Shown here piece by piece: positions 46,560 to 58,310 of a stretch of DNA of 64,000 bases; the stretch's first letter is position 1, and each line of letters starts with the position of its first letter. The stretch is taken from positions 1,116,352-1,180,351 of the forward strand of contig MNCI01017913.1 in NCBI GenBank assembly GCA_015680685.1, written 5' to 3'. The translations under genes and the position numbers were made by a program. This DNA comes from Gnetum montanum. Its lineage: Eukaryota; Streptophyta; Gnetopsida; Gnetales; Gnetaceae. The notes beneath the pieces are model-generated. The model saw only the letters and a list, made by a program, of their open reading frames with translations, searched no databases and was not told where the DNA came from.

Positions 46560-49500
46560 TTTGGCCTTGCATGGTTTATTTGAAGATCATTCTCATCATC
46601 ATGGAGTTGGTGGGAATTCTATGCTACATTAGTCATTGCAAGATCAATACCCCTCTCCTTGATATGCCTTTGGGAAAGCTATTACTATGGTTTCATCCTA
46701 GGGTAAGGGAATTCCTTCCCTATATTATACAAAAATTCAATATGATGTTATGCTCACACTTTTCTATATATGTGGCTAGGGCCATAGTGGAGACTTCGTT
46801 GCCTTGGGCATCTAGCTTGATTATCAAGTTTATCGCTGATAATCCTTCTCCTAGGACATCAAGGAAATCATCCAACACCATTAGCTCACATTACCTTACA
46901 GAGATGTAGATGATGTCAGAGTACATGCAATATAATGATAACAATACTTTAATGGTGCTGCATAGGTTCCACATATTGTTCTAGAACTTGCTTGGCACTA
47001 TGAATCATCTACCAAGGTAAGCATAGTTGTTATATTGTTTCTATGTTTTTTTAGCTTTACTGGATAAACTAACTTTCCCAAATTTATTAGTCTTATCACC
47101 TTCTTGTGGGTATAAGATCAATGATCAAGGCATAATCATTAACAATTAAAACTTGGTAGTGGCTCAAATTGCCCTAGATGAATTCACCAAGAGCCCTTAG
47201 ATTAGAATTTTTGTGTATCAATAGTTAAGAGGGGACTTTAATACCTATGATACAAGGTTTAGCCTTGTATACAAGAAGGATAAGGATGATGGAATGATGC
47301 ATAGTTGATGGGAAAATTTTGATAGCTCCATGGATTAGACCCTTACAGTTGGGACCTCCACTCAAACCACACCAAAGAAGAAGAGGAAAGGTAAACATAA
47401 AGCCTATAGCTTCTAGTGTTTTATGGTTATGAATGTTCTAATTATTCTATTTCTTTGACTAGTTATTAAACTTGCTTATGCTGGTTGATGCTAAACTTTG
47501 GTTGTTGTTTTTTCATAGGACCTTAAATGTCTACTAATGTCACCATATCACTTTTAAGGGCACGTCATGAGAATACCCTCATTTTGAAGTTTGGTGAGGT
47601 GATACTGACACAAAAGTGGCTGAGAGAATAGGCACCTACATAAATTCAAGCAAACATGTAGTGTACAAGTTTGCTTAATGTATTTATGGCATCCATCCCT
47701 TCCATCTCTGCTATGGAGATGTTGCATGTCATCAACTCCTTTGATGAGATGGATAGTAATTTTAGCACCATCATTTGGGGTTTGAACGTTAACATAGACA
47801 TTGATGAGGGCCTCTTTTGCAACTTGTTTGGTGTCCTTATTGATGGAGTAAAGGTCCCAATAGGAATAGTGAAGGAGTTGGGTCATCATGATGAAGTTTT
47901 GGAGTGGATTAGTGCCAAAAATAGGCTGCACGAACCCTGATGTAAAGAATTCATATTCTTTGTTCAAGTCTCATGCATTTCCTAAACTATTATCACAAAA
48001 GAAGGTGATTGGCATAGCATAGGGGTGGACCTTTATGAAGGCCCTAATGGATGACACTTGGTTCAATTGAGTAGCTACCTTGGCTGTTCAGCTTTAGAAG
48101 GAGATCCTTAAACTCTGTACAGAAACCTCTACAATAATCCACATGGATTTTGCATTTTTTTGCAAGTTATTTCAAGAGGTTTTTGGAATTTCTAGTGAAC
48201 AAGAATGGGTGATGGGTTCTCCAAGACCCAAGCTAACTTTCTAAGGCTTTGATAAAACACATTTATTGAATGATGCAAGCCTAAAACCCACCAGAGGGGA
48301 TGGATGATACGTTATCCATTATCACTAAGTATCTTAATATTAGGAAATGTGAGTCCTCTAATAGCACAAATGATGAGAAGCCTCTCACATTGTAGAGAGC
48401 ATCCTAGAAGCCAAACGACTACATAGGGAGGTCAAAAGGATTTCAAGAGAGAAACTTAAGAGGCCCATGAAGGAAGAACCATCAACATTAGACCAAGCTA
48501 CCCTAAAGAAGCTTAATTTTATGCTTAGGCCATTGCAGCAAGTAGTCACAAGTATGATTTATTTAAGTTTGGCTATTTTATGTTTTAAAGTTTATGCCTG
48601 CTTTATGGTTTCATGTTTAACTAATGTTCTATGTGCTATGGCTATAGAAAAACATCAAGCTATGGTAGCCCAAGCTAATGTGAAGGAAAAACAAAGGTGT
48701 GAAAAAGAGGCACTCCTAAAGAGACCCTAGGTTAAAGGGTTTTTTGATGCAAATATAAATGATATAGATTCCTTGTTTGATGAGGTGGTACCAAGTACAT
48801 TCCCCATCATCATCCCAGAGGAGGAAGATTAGGAGAAGCCAAGTATGTCCATGCCTTAATATTTTCATTATATCTTATAGTTTAATTTTGTTTGTCATCC
48901 TAACCATTTAATGATTGTTATGCATATAGTAGTTTCTAAGCCACTAGTGTAAGCACCTATCCCTAAGTTTCATGTGAAACCATAGGTGAAGACTCCAAAC
49001 AAGGTGGAGTTCATGCATGGGATGGCTAAGGACATCGTCGACTAGTTGCAATAGGTTACACCTGAAATAGGTAAGAACTTCATTTTATGTACCTTAGTTT
49101 CTTTTCTATGCTATAGGTCATGCTTGTCTCATGGGCTATCTTAGCTTGTACATTATGCTTATGGTTAGATTTCATGCTTGTGTAGTGCTTTCTGTAGAGT
49201 GGGACCCCAACAGAGACATGGAGATTAACTCCTTGTCTAAGCTTCCCTTTGATGTATCTAGTGTACCCTTGAAGTTGTATGAGACTACTACTAATCTAGA
49301 AATGCCATGTGCAAAAACTTCATGGGAGGTAGAGAGGTCCAACGAATCACTATGGGAGGAAGTTGTGGCCTTAAGAGAAAAGATTAGACTATAAGAGATC
49401 TCTATGATTGCAAGGCCTTTTTGGAGGCTCAAGTGACTAACTTAGGGAAGTTGTGAACTAGGAAGATCACATGGGCTTGTTACTGGCATGTCATTTAGGA

Positions 49501-50190
49501 CAAAGTATCAGTCCTATGGAAGATGGTGGAACAATGTATGAAAATGGATCTCATCTTCCAAAAGGTTGAGAACTGAAAAGATCACTATGCTTGGGTCCTA
49601 GAGTGGGGTAAGAAATAAAAGACCCAAAAATTATAGTATAATGTAGATTGTGGGGCCTACCTCAAGTGGCTCAAGGATAAGTCAGTTGAATAGTGTAAGA
49701 GAGCTATTCATCTATGGGATTTAGCTAGAGAGTGCTTATTAGATTTCTTAAAGTACTCTCATGTTGAAGTAATTCCTTAATACTTAGATTACCACTACTA
49801 CAAGAAATAATTCTATAGCTACTATGGCCCAGAAGCCACCTGCTTGGACTATGGTAGATAGGATTGACATCCTTTCTGGCATTGATCTTGGGGATGTTGA
49901 CTGGGTCAACATGATAGATGACTAGCTCCTTCATCATTTGGAGGAAGGCTTCCACATCTACCCCCATAAGTTATGGAGATAGAATCCCCAAAGGTTTAAG
50001 TTATGGAGGAAGGCTTCCACATCTACCCACATCATTATATTTTTTCTATTTTTAGTTTTAAGTTATGGCCTTGGCTATTGGTCACTAACAAGCTATGTGT
50101 TATTGTATTTTAGGCATTAGGAGACATTCCTAGCCCCAACAGTAAGGGTGGGAATGATCCACCACTTCCTCCTCTAAACGCCTCTTAGTA
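46560..50190 (+). pseudogene. Antisense multi-exon gene of the Tat family, copy in element F
   Basis: It aligns with the E copy exon by exon. Exon 2 from about 46565 to 47016 (donor GTAAGC) has ELVGILCYI and LLLWFHPRVREFLPYI. Exon 3 is about 47093-47390. Exon 4 begins at 47519 (acceptor TTCATAG) and holds the best-preserved piece, 47671-47940: MLHVINSFDEMDSNF and FCNLFGVLID match LTLVNSFNEKVERF and FANLFGIPSD in E. A coiled-coil part lies at 49180-49780 (EQCMKMDLIFQKVEN near 49530). An acidic or Pro-rich end is near 50112-50190. Most in-frame stops are TAG for Gln. The first exon is not identified. Confidence 0.75.
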
Positions 50191-50504
50191 GCCTCTATTT
50201 TCTTAGTTTGTAAGCTATTTATTTTTATTTTCATGTTGATGACTATTATTAACAATTACTATGTCATAGATGATTGTTATTATTTTTTGACATTTGTGCA
50301 CACAATGTGATAATGGCTATGTATGTTATGGAGACTTTAAATCTAAATTTAAAATTTTGGTTTTATTTTTTGGTTATCTATGTTGTTCTAGAAAACATTA
50401 TAACTATTGTGAATGGCTAGATTGATGTTTTGGTCATAACACTAAGTGACTAATTGATGTGATAATAGGCCAAACAAAAGAAGTATAATAAAAAACAAGA
50501 TGTT

Positions 50505-50735
50505 TTCTAGTTTTAGGCCATCACAGGCATAGGTTATATTATGTTGTTAGTTTAAGGCCATAGTAGGTCATATTACCATTTTAAAGTCTTAACAGACTAT
50601 GATGCTAGTTTAGAGTCCCAGAAGACTACAATTTTTCTAGTTTAAGACCATGGCAGGCCATGTTGTATGATTATCTTTGCTAGTTTAAGGCCATGGTGGG
50701 CCATGATGCCAGGTTAAGGTCTTAGCATACTATAG
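50505..50735 (+). repeat. Hairpin repeat array beside the antisense gene (F copy)
   Basis: Seven units. Perfect stems: AGTC 50585-50588 with GACT 50595-50598; AGTC 50614-50617 with GACT 50624-50627; GGCC 50689-50692 with GGCC 50699-50702. A wobble stem GGCC/GGTC is near 50556, and a one-mismatch stem near 50646. Here both the GGCC and AGTC stem classes occur in one array. The stretch 50735-51132 holds nothing recognisable. Confidence 0.85.
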
Positions 50736-51132
50736 TTTTGGCATTTTTATGTTTTAAGGCTTTTTTGATGTTTATAACATGAAAAAGGCTATAATAAATA
50801 AGTAAAAATGCAAAGTAGAAACTTAGGCTACATGCATAGAGAGTATACCAAAGTACATAAAAAAGGTATAAAAAACATGGCTATTGGTGCATTTGGTTAT
50901 AAGGACATGGGATGAAAAAGTTAAGGTGAACTTCACTTGTGTAGATTTCCTAATATTTGTAAGATTAGGGAATGATTAAGGTCTATATTATACACAAGCT
51001 TATATACACCATTCCTTTCATTGATGATATTAAAAGGAAGTTCATTCCATAATGCATCCCCTTGCCTATCGTTGTCATTGTTGGCTTTATTGGGGTTTTT
51101 CTCTCTTTTGGGTTGTTGGATTTCATGGTTAG

Positions 51133-52743
51133 TGTAACAATGGAAAATGTTGGCAGCTGGAAAATACCAAACACAATCCCGTGTGCATAGTTTTAACCAC
51201 GGATCTGCGCGAGGGCTATGCTGGAAAAACGAATCCGCGGCGTCATGAACGGTCTTGTCGATCAGACAGGGACTTACTAATCAGTAAACCGATGAAGATT
51301 ATGAATATTTCATGGAACGATATGATTCGGTGATATGCGAAATGAGAGAAAAGCGATGTAGATGAATGGTAACGACGATGATAGCGTCAACACGACAACT
51401 GGAATCAGACATGAGAGAAACGTGTAATTGCAAGATCTATAGTTTGACCCAGGAAAACAAGTATTTTGTATATTCAAGTTACACTGGGGAGACCCCGATT
51501 GTTTTGTACAAGCAAACACAAAGCAACAAGAAACAAGCAAACTGTCTGAGCAGAAGTGCAGAATAGAATCCAATCTACCTTGTCGGCCAGAGAAGGGATG
51601 CAAGGAAGGTCAAGTTCTGACGTCTATTGATCAACTACTTCAGATCAATAGAAACTCACAAACCACACCAGATGATGTCTGGATCTTTGATCTGCTCCTT
51701 TTGCCTTAGGTAGTTTCTGCTCGGAACTGCCGATAATCGCCAATGGAGAAAGTTGTGTCTTCACTAGAGGGGAATCACTCTTATTGCCAATGCTCAAGCC
51801 AAGTGTTTCTTGTCTCTGCCGGAAGGTGATGCTGTCAACAATTGCCAAAGTGCCTCTCTCTCTGTCTCTGCTCAAGGCGATAAGTGCTCCTATGCTTAGA
51901 AAAATGTCCTTGCCTCTTTGATTTGCCAACCCACCCCTGTATCTTTGTCAACTGGGGTATTTATAGGCTGCAACATCCTGTAGAAAAGGTGCAACCCTGA
52001 TGACGTGTACCCCAGACGTTTCAGGTACTATTGACCTGACCTTTTGTGTCAAACCTTGTGACTATGCACAATATGCTCGTTTGTGTATTGTACGTGTGAA
52101 GAACAGATGTGCGTCAGGCATGTTTCAACTGTCTTTAGGTTATATTACGCTCATTCGCGTTGCGTTGCGTGCAAGAGCGTAACATAACTTGGAAGATAAC
52201 TGATTCAAGCTGTTTTACGCTCGTTTACGCAGCCGCACGTAATGAAGCATGATCAATGTTTAGCTTGGCGATGCAATACACTATGATACGCTTCATTGTG
52301 TATGATGAGCAATCTGCATGCCAAGAGAAAAGGGTTGATCTGTTGTACTTCCTTAGACTTTGCCTTTGACTGTTTTGGAGCTCATTACGTTGCTGTGTGT
52401 AACAGAGCGTAAACCTAGCCTTGAACAAAAGCCTTAGCAAAATATACTAGAAGTCGCATGTTACACTGCTCAAGCCTCTCCTCGTGCCGAAGTAAATAGC
52501 CTTCTGATGCCGGATTGTGTTTAAACAGAATCACACTAAGTGCTATTACGCTGTGTCACGTGATATAGTGTAAACAGAGAAAGCATAGAAAGATTAGGAA
52601 TTTGCACAGGAAGTCAAAGAGTTGATGCTATGCGCCTCTTGGTCTAGCTTTGTCTTATTTGCTCTTCTGAGATTCTGACATGTACCCTTGCCTGAATTGC
52701 GAATCTTTGCCTGAGGCCGACTCGCAATTTTCACGGTGTTTCA
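51133..52743 (-). repeat. 3' LTR of element E
   Basis: On the minus strand it starts TGAAACACCGTGAAAATTGC at 52743, right after the polypurine tract, and ends TTGTTACA at 51133. Shared with B: AAGTCCCTGTCTGATCGAC with GTTCATG near 51290-51250. The TATA box is at 51958-51965 (minus). Length 1611 bp. The open frames here are shadows. Confidence 0.88.
51958..51965 (-). promoter_or_regulatory. TATA box of element E LTR
   Basis: TATAAATA on the minus strand, after GCAGCC and before CCCC, aligned with the TATA box of B at 4671. Confidence 0.75.
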
Positions 52744-52757
52744 ATGGCCCCTCTTTG
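52744..52757 (-). other. Polypurine tract of element E
   Basis: On the minus strand CAACAAAGAGGGGCCAT directly precedes the LTR. It is identical in its core to that of B (10657-10671), which confirms the two belong to one family. Confidence 0.85.
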
Positions 52758-53880
52758 TTGATGGTTAGAGGGCTGGCCTGAAAGACATCGACAAAAAATA
52801 CGAAACACTGGATTGGTAGAAGCAAGAACAACGTCCATCCATGGCTACTCAAGCATTGCCCTGTCAACATGGAAGAGCAAAGTTGGAGGGAATGGGAGAT
52901 AGAATGACACAGTAGGAAAGAGGTTCGGGGAAGATGTAAAATGAGTCAGGATGGTAGGAGTATGGGATACGCTTACTAAACGCACAAAAATGTACGCACT
53001 CTTATGCCAATAGGAATGCTTTCAGACGAGCATAGCGCATCAGCTTGAGATTTCTCTATTACCGATTATAGCAAGAATGCTTGCAAAAGGAGCACGGCGC
53101 ATCACTTTCGCGATATCTCTGCTACAGCGCTTAACCATGTTATGGGCTTGGTTGTAGTGCGAGTGTGAAAGATGGATGTTTTGCGTATGTAGCTTTTTCA
53201 CACAGGAAGCAGGTGGTAGGGATGAGAGCTAAGAGTAAGATTATGAGAGGTATAGGCATGCAGTTCTAGGTGGTCGGGCAAACTTGACAGCCATCTCAAA
53301 ACACTGTTGTTCTTTGCCACTCAGATGAACAAATCTTTGACCGACATCCTCGAAACAAGTAGCCTGCAACCACAGAAGAAAACAGAAAATGCCATTTCTC
53401 GTGCGAACAAGAGGCGAGGTTGTCGAAACTAGCACCATTTGATGCGAGGTAGAGTGCTCGGGTTGTGAAGAAGGAGCTGTAGCATAAAGCTGGAACCTTT
53501 CATCTTGACGCTCAGCCTAGCATATCGCCGCCAAAAGGCATCAGACACAGTGCAGCTAACTAGTTGTGCAAGGAACTAGCTAGATGAATTTGCGAAGCCA
53601 GTGTCCGATAGCGATGATCGGCGGAGGTCTTCGAGGTCGCTGTTGACGAGGATTTCGTTGAGGCTCCAGCTGGAAAAACTAAACCCTTAGACATACCACC
53701 GCTACAATGGGCATAGCGACGACATCTGCAAGGGGTCAGTAGGATGCCTCTCAGCTCGTCCGAGGAATCAGTAGGATGCCGGTGGGGTGGTGACGCGGAG
53801 ATTGTCCCAGCATCCCACCCCGTCCATCGTGCAGCTATACAAGGATGATCACGCTCGCTTGATGTGCATGTCAGCAGTCT
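52758..53880 (-). other. 3' non-coding region of element E
   Basis: No gene is recognised. On the minus strand a TTTTTTGTCGATGTCTTTCAG (+ strand 52778-52798) matches the acceptor-like site of B before its polypurine tract. A 289-codon open frame (53560-54429, minus) reads from the hairpin array into this region; its first half is merely translated repeat. Confidence 0.55.
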
Positions 53881-54420
53881 GTAAGTCCCAGTTTTAAGTC
53901 CTAGTAGACTATCATTGCTGGTTTTAAGTCTCAGCAGACCATGGTCCCAGTTTAAAATCCGGGCAGACCGAGAAATGCTAGTTTTACATCGTAGCGGACG
54001 GTGGTGTGTCTGATTTATGGTCTCAGTAGACCATGCTGTGGATGTGAGTTTTGTGTCATGACCCAAGGACAGAGCTATGCTAGTTTTATGTCTTAGTAGA
54101 CGGCTGCTTACCTTTGCCAGTTTTATGTCGTAGCGGACAGCCGGTGCCAGTTTAGCATTGTGGCAGACGCGTGCAAAAGATGCCAGTTTTTCGTCTTGGC
54201 GGACCTGTACAACGTGGCCAGTTTTACGTCGTAGCGGACGGTTACAACTTGTCAGTTTAGCGTCGTAGCAGACGGTCAGTGCCAGTTTAGCGTCGTGGCG
54301 GATGTGTGCAAGGAATGCCAGTTTTACGTCGTAGCGGACGGTGGTTGCCAGTTTAACGTCGTAGCGGACGATGGTTGCCAGTTTAGCGTCGTAGCGGACG
54401 AGTATTGCCATACCTGCTGT
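53880..54420 (-). repeat. Hairpin repeat array downstream of integrase (E copy)
   Basis: About 17 units of roughly 30 bp. Perfect stems with 6-nt loops include AGTC 53897-53900 with GACT 53907-53910; ATGGTC 54017-54022 with GACCAT 54029-54034 (6 bp); CGTC 54227-54230 with GACG 54237-54240; and further CGTC/GACG pairs at 54327, 54357 and 54387. The long-loop variant TGTC ... GACA is near 54053-54070. Flanking TGCCAGTTTTA is conserved. Outermost units are almost identical, inner ones diverged, as in an array growing at the integrase side. Confidence 0.9.
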
Positions 54421-54429
54421 TGACACCAT

Positions 54430-55500
54430 AGATGCTACTAAATGTAATACCGCTTCAGATACACATGATTTACAGGATTTGGGAATTCATTGCCATTGAT
54501 GTCTGCTAACTTGAATGCTCCGTTGTTGTATGCGTCAACTACCAAGAAAGGGCCTTCCCAGTTTGCCGAGAATTTGCCTATTGGTTCGCGCATGGCCTTG
54601 AGAACTAGATCTCATTTCTTGATTGGGTGCTGCTGAAGGTTGTGATGATGCTTCTGTCTCTGGTTATCTTGATACTTTTCAATTGTACTAAGCATCTGTA
54701 TTCGCTTCTCTTCTACTGAATCCAAATCCGCGATTCGAGACTCAGTGTGTTGAGCCTCATTTATAACGATGGAGAGGACCATTCTCAGGGAAGGAATTTG
54801 CAACTCGAGGGGAAGCACTGCTTCAGACTCATAAATAAGGCTATAGGGCGTATTACCTGTAGCTATCCTACATGTAGTACGATACGCCCATAGCACATAG
54901 AGGATCTGTTCGTGCCACCGTCTTTTGTTGCCGTCGAGCATTTTCTTGAGCAGATTGATGATCACTTTGTTCGTTGCTTCAGCTTGACCATTCGCTTGCG
55001 GGTAATAGGGGGAGGAAAAAGATTATCTGATGCCCAGGTTATCACAGAAGGATTTGGTTTCTGTGCTACTAAACTATGGCCCATTGTCGGTCACGATAGT
55101 CATCGGGAGACCAAATCTGGTTACTATATTGTCCAGGATAAAATGGCAAATCTGTTGGGATGTGATCTTCCGTAGGGGAACAGCCTCTACCCATTTCATA
55201 AAATACTCAGTAGCGGTAATTATGAAGCTATGACCTGCGGAAGATTTCAGCGTGATGGGGCCTATAATGTCCAGTCCCCATCGTTGAAATGGCCATGTTA
55301 TCTGCGTTGTATGTAATTCTGTAGGTGACACGTGGATGAGGTTTGCGTGATGCTGACACGTGTCACAAGTTTTAACCTTTGTGATGCAATATTTTTCCAT
55401 GCATGGCTAGTAGTATCCTAAGTGACAGAGTTTTAGGGCCATCGCTCATGGTGCTACATGGCCGCCACACAGTCCCTCGTGAACTTCGTTGACTATATGC
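54430..55500 (-). pseudogene. Integrase of element E (Tat lineage)
   Basis: The zinc finger at about 55500-55350 has His-Glu-Gly-Leu-Cys-Gly-Gly-His and Cys-Asp-Thr-Cys. The core at 55400-55074 has FQRWGLDIIGPI (first Asp), FIITATEYFMKWVEAVPL, FGLPMTIVTDNGP (second Asp); ANGQAEATNKVI carries the Glu near 54985. The open piece 54612-54965 has WAYRTTCRIATGNTPYSLIY and LPLELQIPSLRM. The C-terminus at 54600-54450 has NWEGPFLVV ... GAFKLAD ... NPVNHVYLKRYY. Breaks: a stop for the zinc-finger Trp and one near 54610. It would join the element cDNA to chromosomal DNA. Confidence 0.9.
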
Positions 55501-55639
55501 TGCGCTTGATTTTTGTCAACGCAAGTAAGCAGCACACCATCAAAAGAGCGTCTACAAAGAGTACTGTCTCCGATGATGACGTACTGCCTAGCCCGCTTCG
55601 AATTGCATCCTTCTACGCGTATGTCAATTTAGACGGCAG

Positions 55640-56260
55640 CTCGCCCTGTAGAAGGTAAGTTTTAATGTCGTTGTATCACTCAGGTGTGCTTTCCTCGAGA
55701 AGAGAAGAGATTTGCACTGCCTGAATGATAGGATCTGCGCAGTCTGTTATCAATGCAGGGCAGGTGTCAAACAGATGTGAAGGCACGTTCAGAGCTAGGG
55801 TGGCCAGTGCATCGGCCAGTGTGTTGTCAGTGCGTGGCACGTGTTGGGCATCGATGGTCGCAAATCATCTCAGAAGATCTTTAGCCTTATCGCAGTAGGG
55901 CTGCAAATGTACAGCCTTGCAGGCATAGACTCCTGTGATCTAATTTATGATAAGCATCGAATCGCCCCTAATCGCTAGGTGTCGAACATCAAGTTTGCTG
56001 GCAATTAGTAATCCCCTGAGGAGCCCCTCGTACTCTGCCACATTGTTCGTACAAGGGAAGGTCAAGCGATAAGCGTGTAGACGCACATCCTCAGGTGATA
56101 GCGTAATAATGGTGGCGGCGCTGCCACTTTTCGTGGTTGAGGCTCCGTCGAAATAAAACGTCGCCTCGAGGCCTGTCAAGACAGGGCTTAAACTATGTAC
56201 ATGTTCATCAGGGAATTCTAGTTCTATAGTCACCTGATTGTTAATTGGTGACATTACTAA
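55640..56260 (-). pseudogene. Archaeal-type RNase H of element E
   Basis: Open piece 55940-56254: ATFYFDGAST (Asp), TFPCTNNVAEYEGLLRGLL (Glu) and GDSMLIIN (Asp) are the three acidic motifs of the additional RNase H of Tat-lineage elements, usually thought to replace the activity of the classical domain. It continues towards integrase to about 55640 with stops. It directly follows the classical RNase H after one stop at 56258-56260. Confidence 0.85.
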
Positions 56261-57897
56261 CTAGTCAGCTATCGCTTGGCCTTTCGTAGAAGATTGGCCA
56301 ATATAATGTAGATCGAATTCTGCCGTGATAGCCTTCCAACGAGTGATTTTACTACTCTCGTACAGGTTGTGCGTAATGGCCCTAAGAATGTTGTTTTTAT
56401 AGATGATGTTGACCTTGCTACGGAAAAGATAATGCCTACACTTTTTAAGCGTAAAAACTAATGCTAGGTAGTTACGCTCTACGTCATTATACCTCGTTTC
56501 GTATGCACATAGAGCATGACTTAAGTAGTAGATGGACACTTCCGAGCCATCATCCCTCCTTTGACAAAGTAATGCTGCTATCGCTACGTCCGAAGTCGCG
56601 AGGTAAATGTAAAATGGTAAGTCCCTTTGTGGTGGGAAAACCGTCGGCAAATGTTGCAGTTCTTGTTTTAAGCTGTCAAATGCACGTTGGCAATTGTCGG
56701 TCCATTCAAAATTAACCCCCTTTTTCAGCAAGTGCTGCATAGGGTGTAGCTTGTCGGTTAATCTCGAGATGAATCGACGTTTGAACTGTAAACGTCCCTG
56801 TAACCCGCATAATTGCTTGAGGTCTGTAGGAGGCGTCAACTCGACAATGGCTTTGACCTTATCAGGGTCAACTCGTATGCCGGTTTCTGACACCACAAAC
56901 CCCAGCATGCGTCCGGTTTTGACTCTGAATACGCACTTCTTTGGGTTAAGCCGAAGCTCATATTTGGAGCATCTTTTAAGGACTAATTCCAGGTCTTCTG
57001 AATGATCCTCAGACTTTAAAGACTTCACAGCTATATCGTCTACATAATCATTCAGTTTCCCTAAGAGGTAATCGCTAAAGATGTATGTCATAGCTCGTTG
57101 ATACGTTGCTCCAGCATCATGGTATAACAGAAAGTACCCCAGGGTGTCATGAACGTTGTTGTCAATTGATGTTCTGGGTTGATGGGGATCTGATTATAGC
57201 CCGAAAAGCCATCCATGAAGGATAGAAGCGCATGCCCAGCTATAGTATCGACTAGTTGATCAATACTCGGAAGCGGGAAGTTGTCTTTGATTGTAGCCTT
57301 GTTTAAATCCCGGAAGTCTATGCAGATGTGTATGCTTCCGGTCTTCTTTGGGACGACTACAATGTTAGACACCCAATTCGAGTAATCGACCGCACGGATG
57401 AAACCAGCCTGCTACAGTTTGGTGATTTCATCACGCACGGTGAGCGTGATCTCTAGCTTGATTTTCCGTACCTTTTGCCTAACTGCTTTAATCTATGGAT
57501 CTAAGATAATGTTATGTTGGATTAGCCTGGGATCTAGTCGAGGCATATCCTCGTATGACCATGCAAAGGCGGTAATGTTGTCTTGCAGGACCTGCTTTAT
57601 GGAATCGTGTGTTTTTTGGTCTAATAAAGAACTAACTTTAAGTGTTTTGGCTTCACCCCTATGTGTAACGATAGAGACCTCATTGAGGGGGTCTTTGGTT
57701 ATGTCCCCAGCCTCCAGGTCTAGCGTGTGCGTTGACTGTTCTGGCCATTCTGGGGACGTCTCCGATGCGGCTATGGTTATGTCTTCTAAAGGGGGGTTAA
57801 TGTGTAACAGCGTGGAGTCGAATTGCCTAACTACCTTCCCGTATGGGCCCGTCAAAGTTAAAGGTGCTGAAAATGTTGCGTCCATTTGCTGTCTGTC
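56261..57897 (-). pseudogene. Reverse transcriptase and RNase H of element E
   Basis: 57493-57903: pre-RT region ending FAWSYEDMPRLDPRLIQHNI. 57088-57372: VVPKKTGSIHICIDFRDLNKATIKD, FPLPSIDQLVDTIAGH, SFMDGFSGYNQI (first Asp), TPWGTFCY. Then a 19-nt deletion near 57118-57122 removes the PFGL(K/H)-type motif and shifts the frame. 56261-57091: TYIFSDYLLG, YVDD (57035-57046, both Asp kept), GFVVSETGIRVDPDKVKAI, then RNase H with CAYETRYNDVERNYLALVF and TRWKAITAEFDLHYIG. The large open second half shows how recent the element is. The matching A sequence keeps the deleted stretch. Confidence 0.9.
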
Positions 57898-57905
57898 CTG
57901 CAAAA
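57898..57905 (-). promoter_or_regulatory. 3' splice-acceptor-like site before RT in element E
   Basis: On the minus strand GCGATTTTGCAG is followed by GACAGACAG and the RT frame. The equivalent is TTTTGTAG-GATCT in A (12122-12130) and in B (9310-9321). Ogre-type Tat elements are known to splice an intron between protease and RT; this site would be its end. The donor was not identified. Confidence 0.5.
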
Positions 57906-58152
57906 TCGCAAAGTGCGTAAATGATTAGGAGAAAGATGACGTAGTGTTGTCAAACGTGGAAAGTCAATTGAAGTTCGAAATTGTAAATAGGCTATAATCA
58001 ATGCTACCCAATTACGAGGGGATAAGATGTGATATTTTAACGTCATTTCAGACAGTGGAGCATGCGATATCAGCCGCATTAATATCTTGATTTTCGGGTT
58101 CCGTTTTAGGAAAGTCTCGCTGAAATCGGATATCAAGTTGGTGATCGTCGCA
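57906..58152. other. Interval between RT and the antisense promoter in E
   Basis: No supported coding frame. The open frame 57858-58367 (minus) extends from RT backwards but lacks homology to A. This should be intron on the minus strand and upstream sequence on the plus strand. Confidence 0.4.
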
Positions 58153-58160
58153 TATAAGTA
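58153..58160 (+). promoter_or_regulatory. Possible TATA box of the antisense gene in E
   Basis: TATAAGTA, about 150 bp before the candidate ATG at 58311. Copy A has TATAAATA in the corresponding place (12538). Confidence 0.4.
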
Positions 58161-58310
58161 AGTAGTTTTGGATGAGAATGGGCTGTTGGCTGTTGTGAAT
58201 TCGAATTTGTAACTGTTGCTGAGCGAGAGAAGAAAGAGCAGAAGATTAGAGCGTGTGGTTTTGTGAAGATTTGCAAGTGCTAAATGGTGAAAAATTTTGA
58301 AGCTGTTACA

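Larger units (their letters stand above)
46310..51132 (-). mobile_element. Element F: fragment of a third Tat-family element, interrupted by C and E
   Basis: It is recognised only by its antisense gene (46560-50190, plus strand) and the adjoining hairpin array (50510-50720), in the same order and orientation as in A and E. Its protease and gag should lie right of element E, outside the window. Its RT was not found left of element C. The end at 51132 is the insertion point of E. Confidence 0.7.

Noticed and set aside
53880-54420. CRISPR-like pattern of short repeats with variable spacers
   Set aside because: Units are imperfect, lie in a plant retrotransposon next to integrase, and no cas gene exists; they are tandem hairpin units.
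57398-57928. Plus-strand open frame of 176 codons
   Set aside because: It is the complement of the conserved RT N-terminal region of E and has no counterpart elsewhere.
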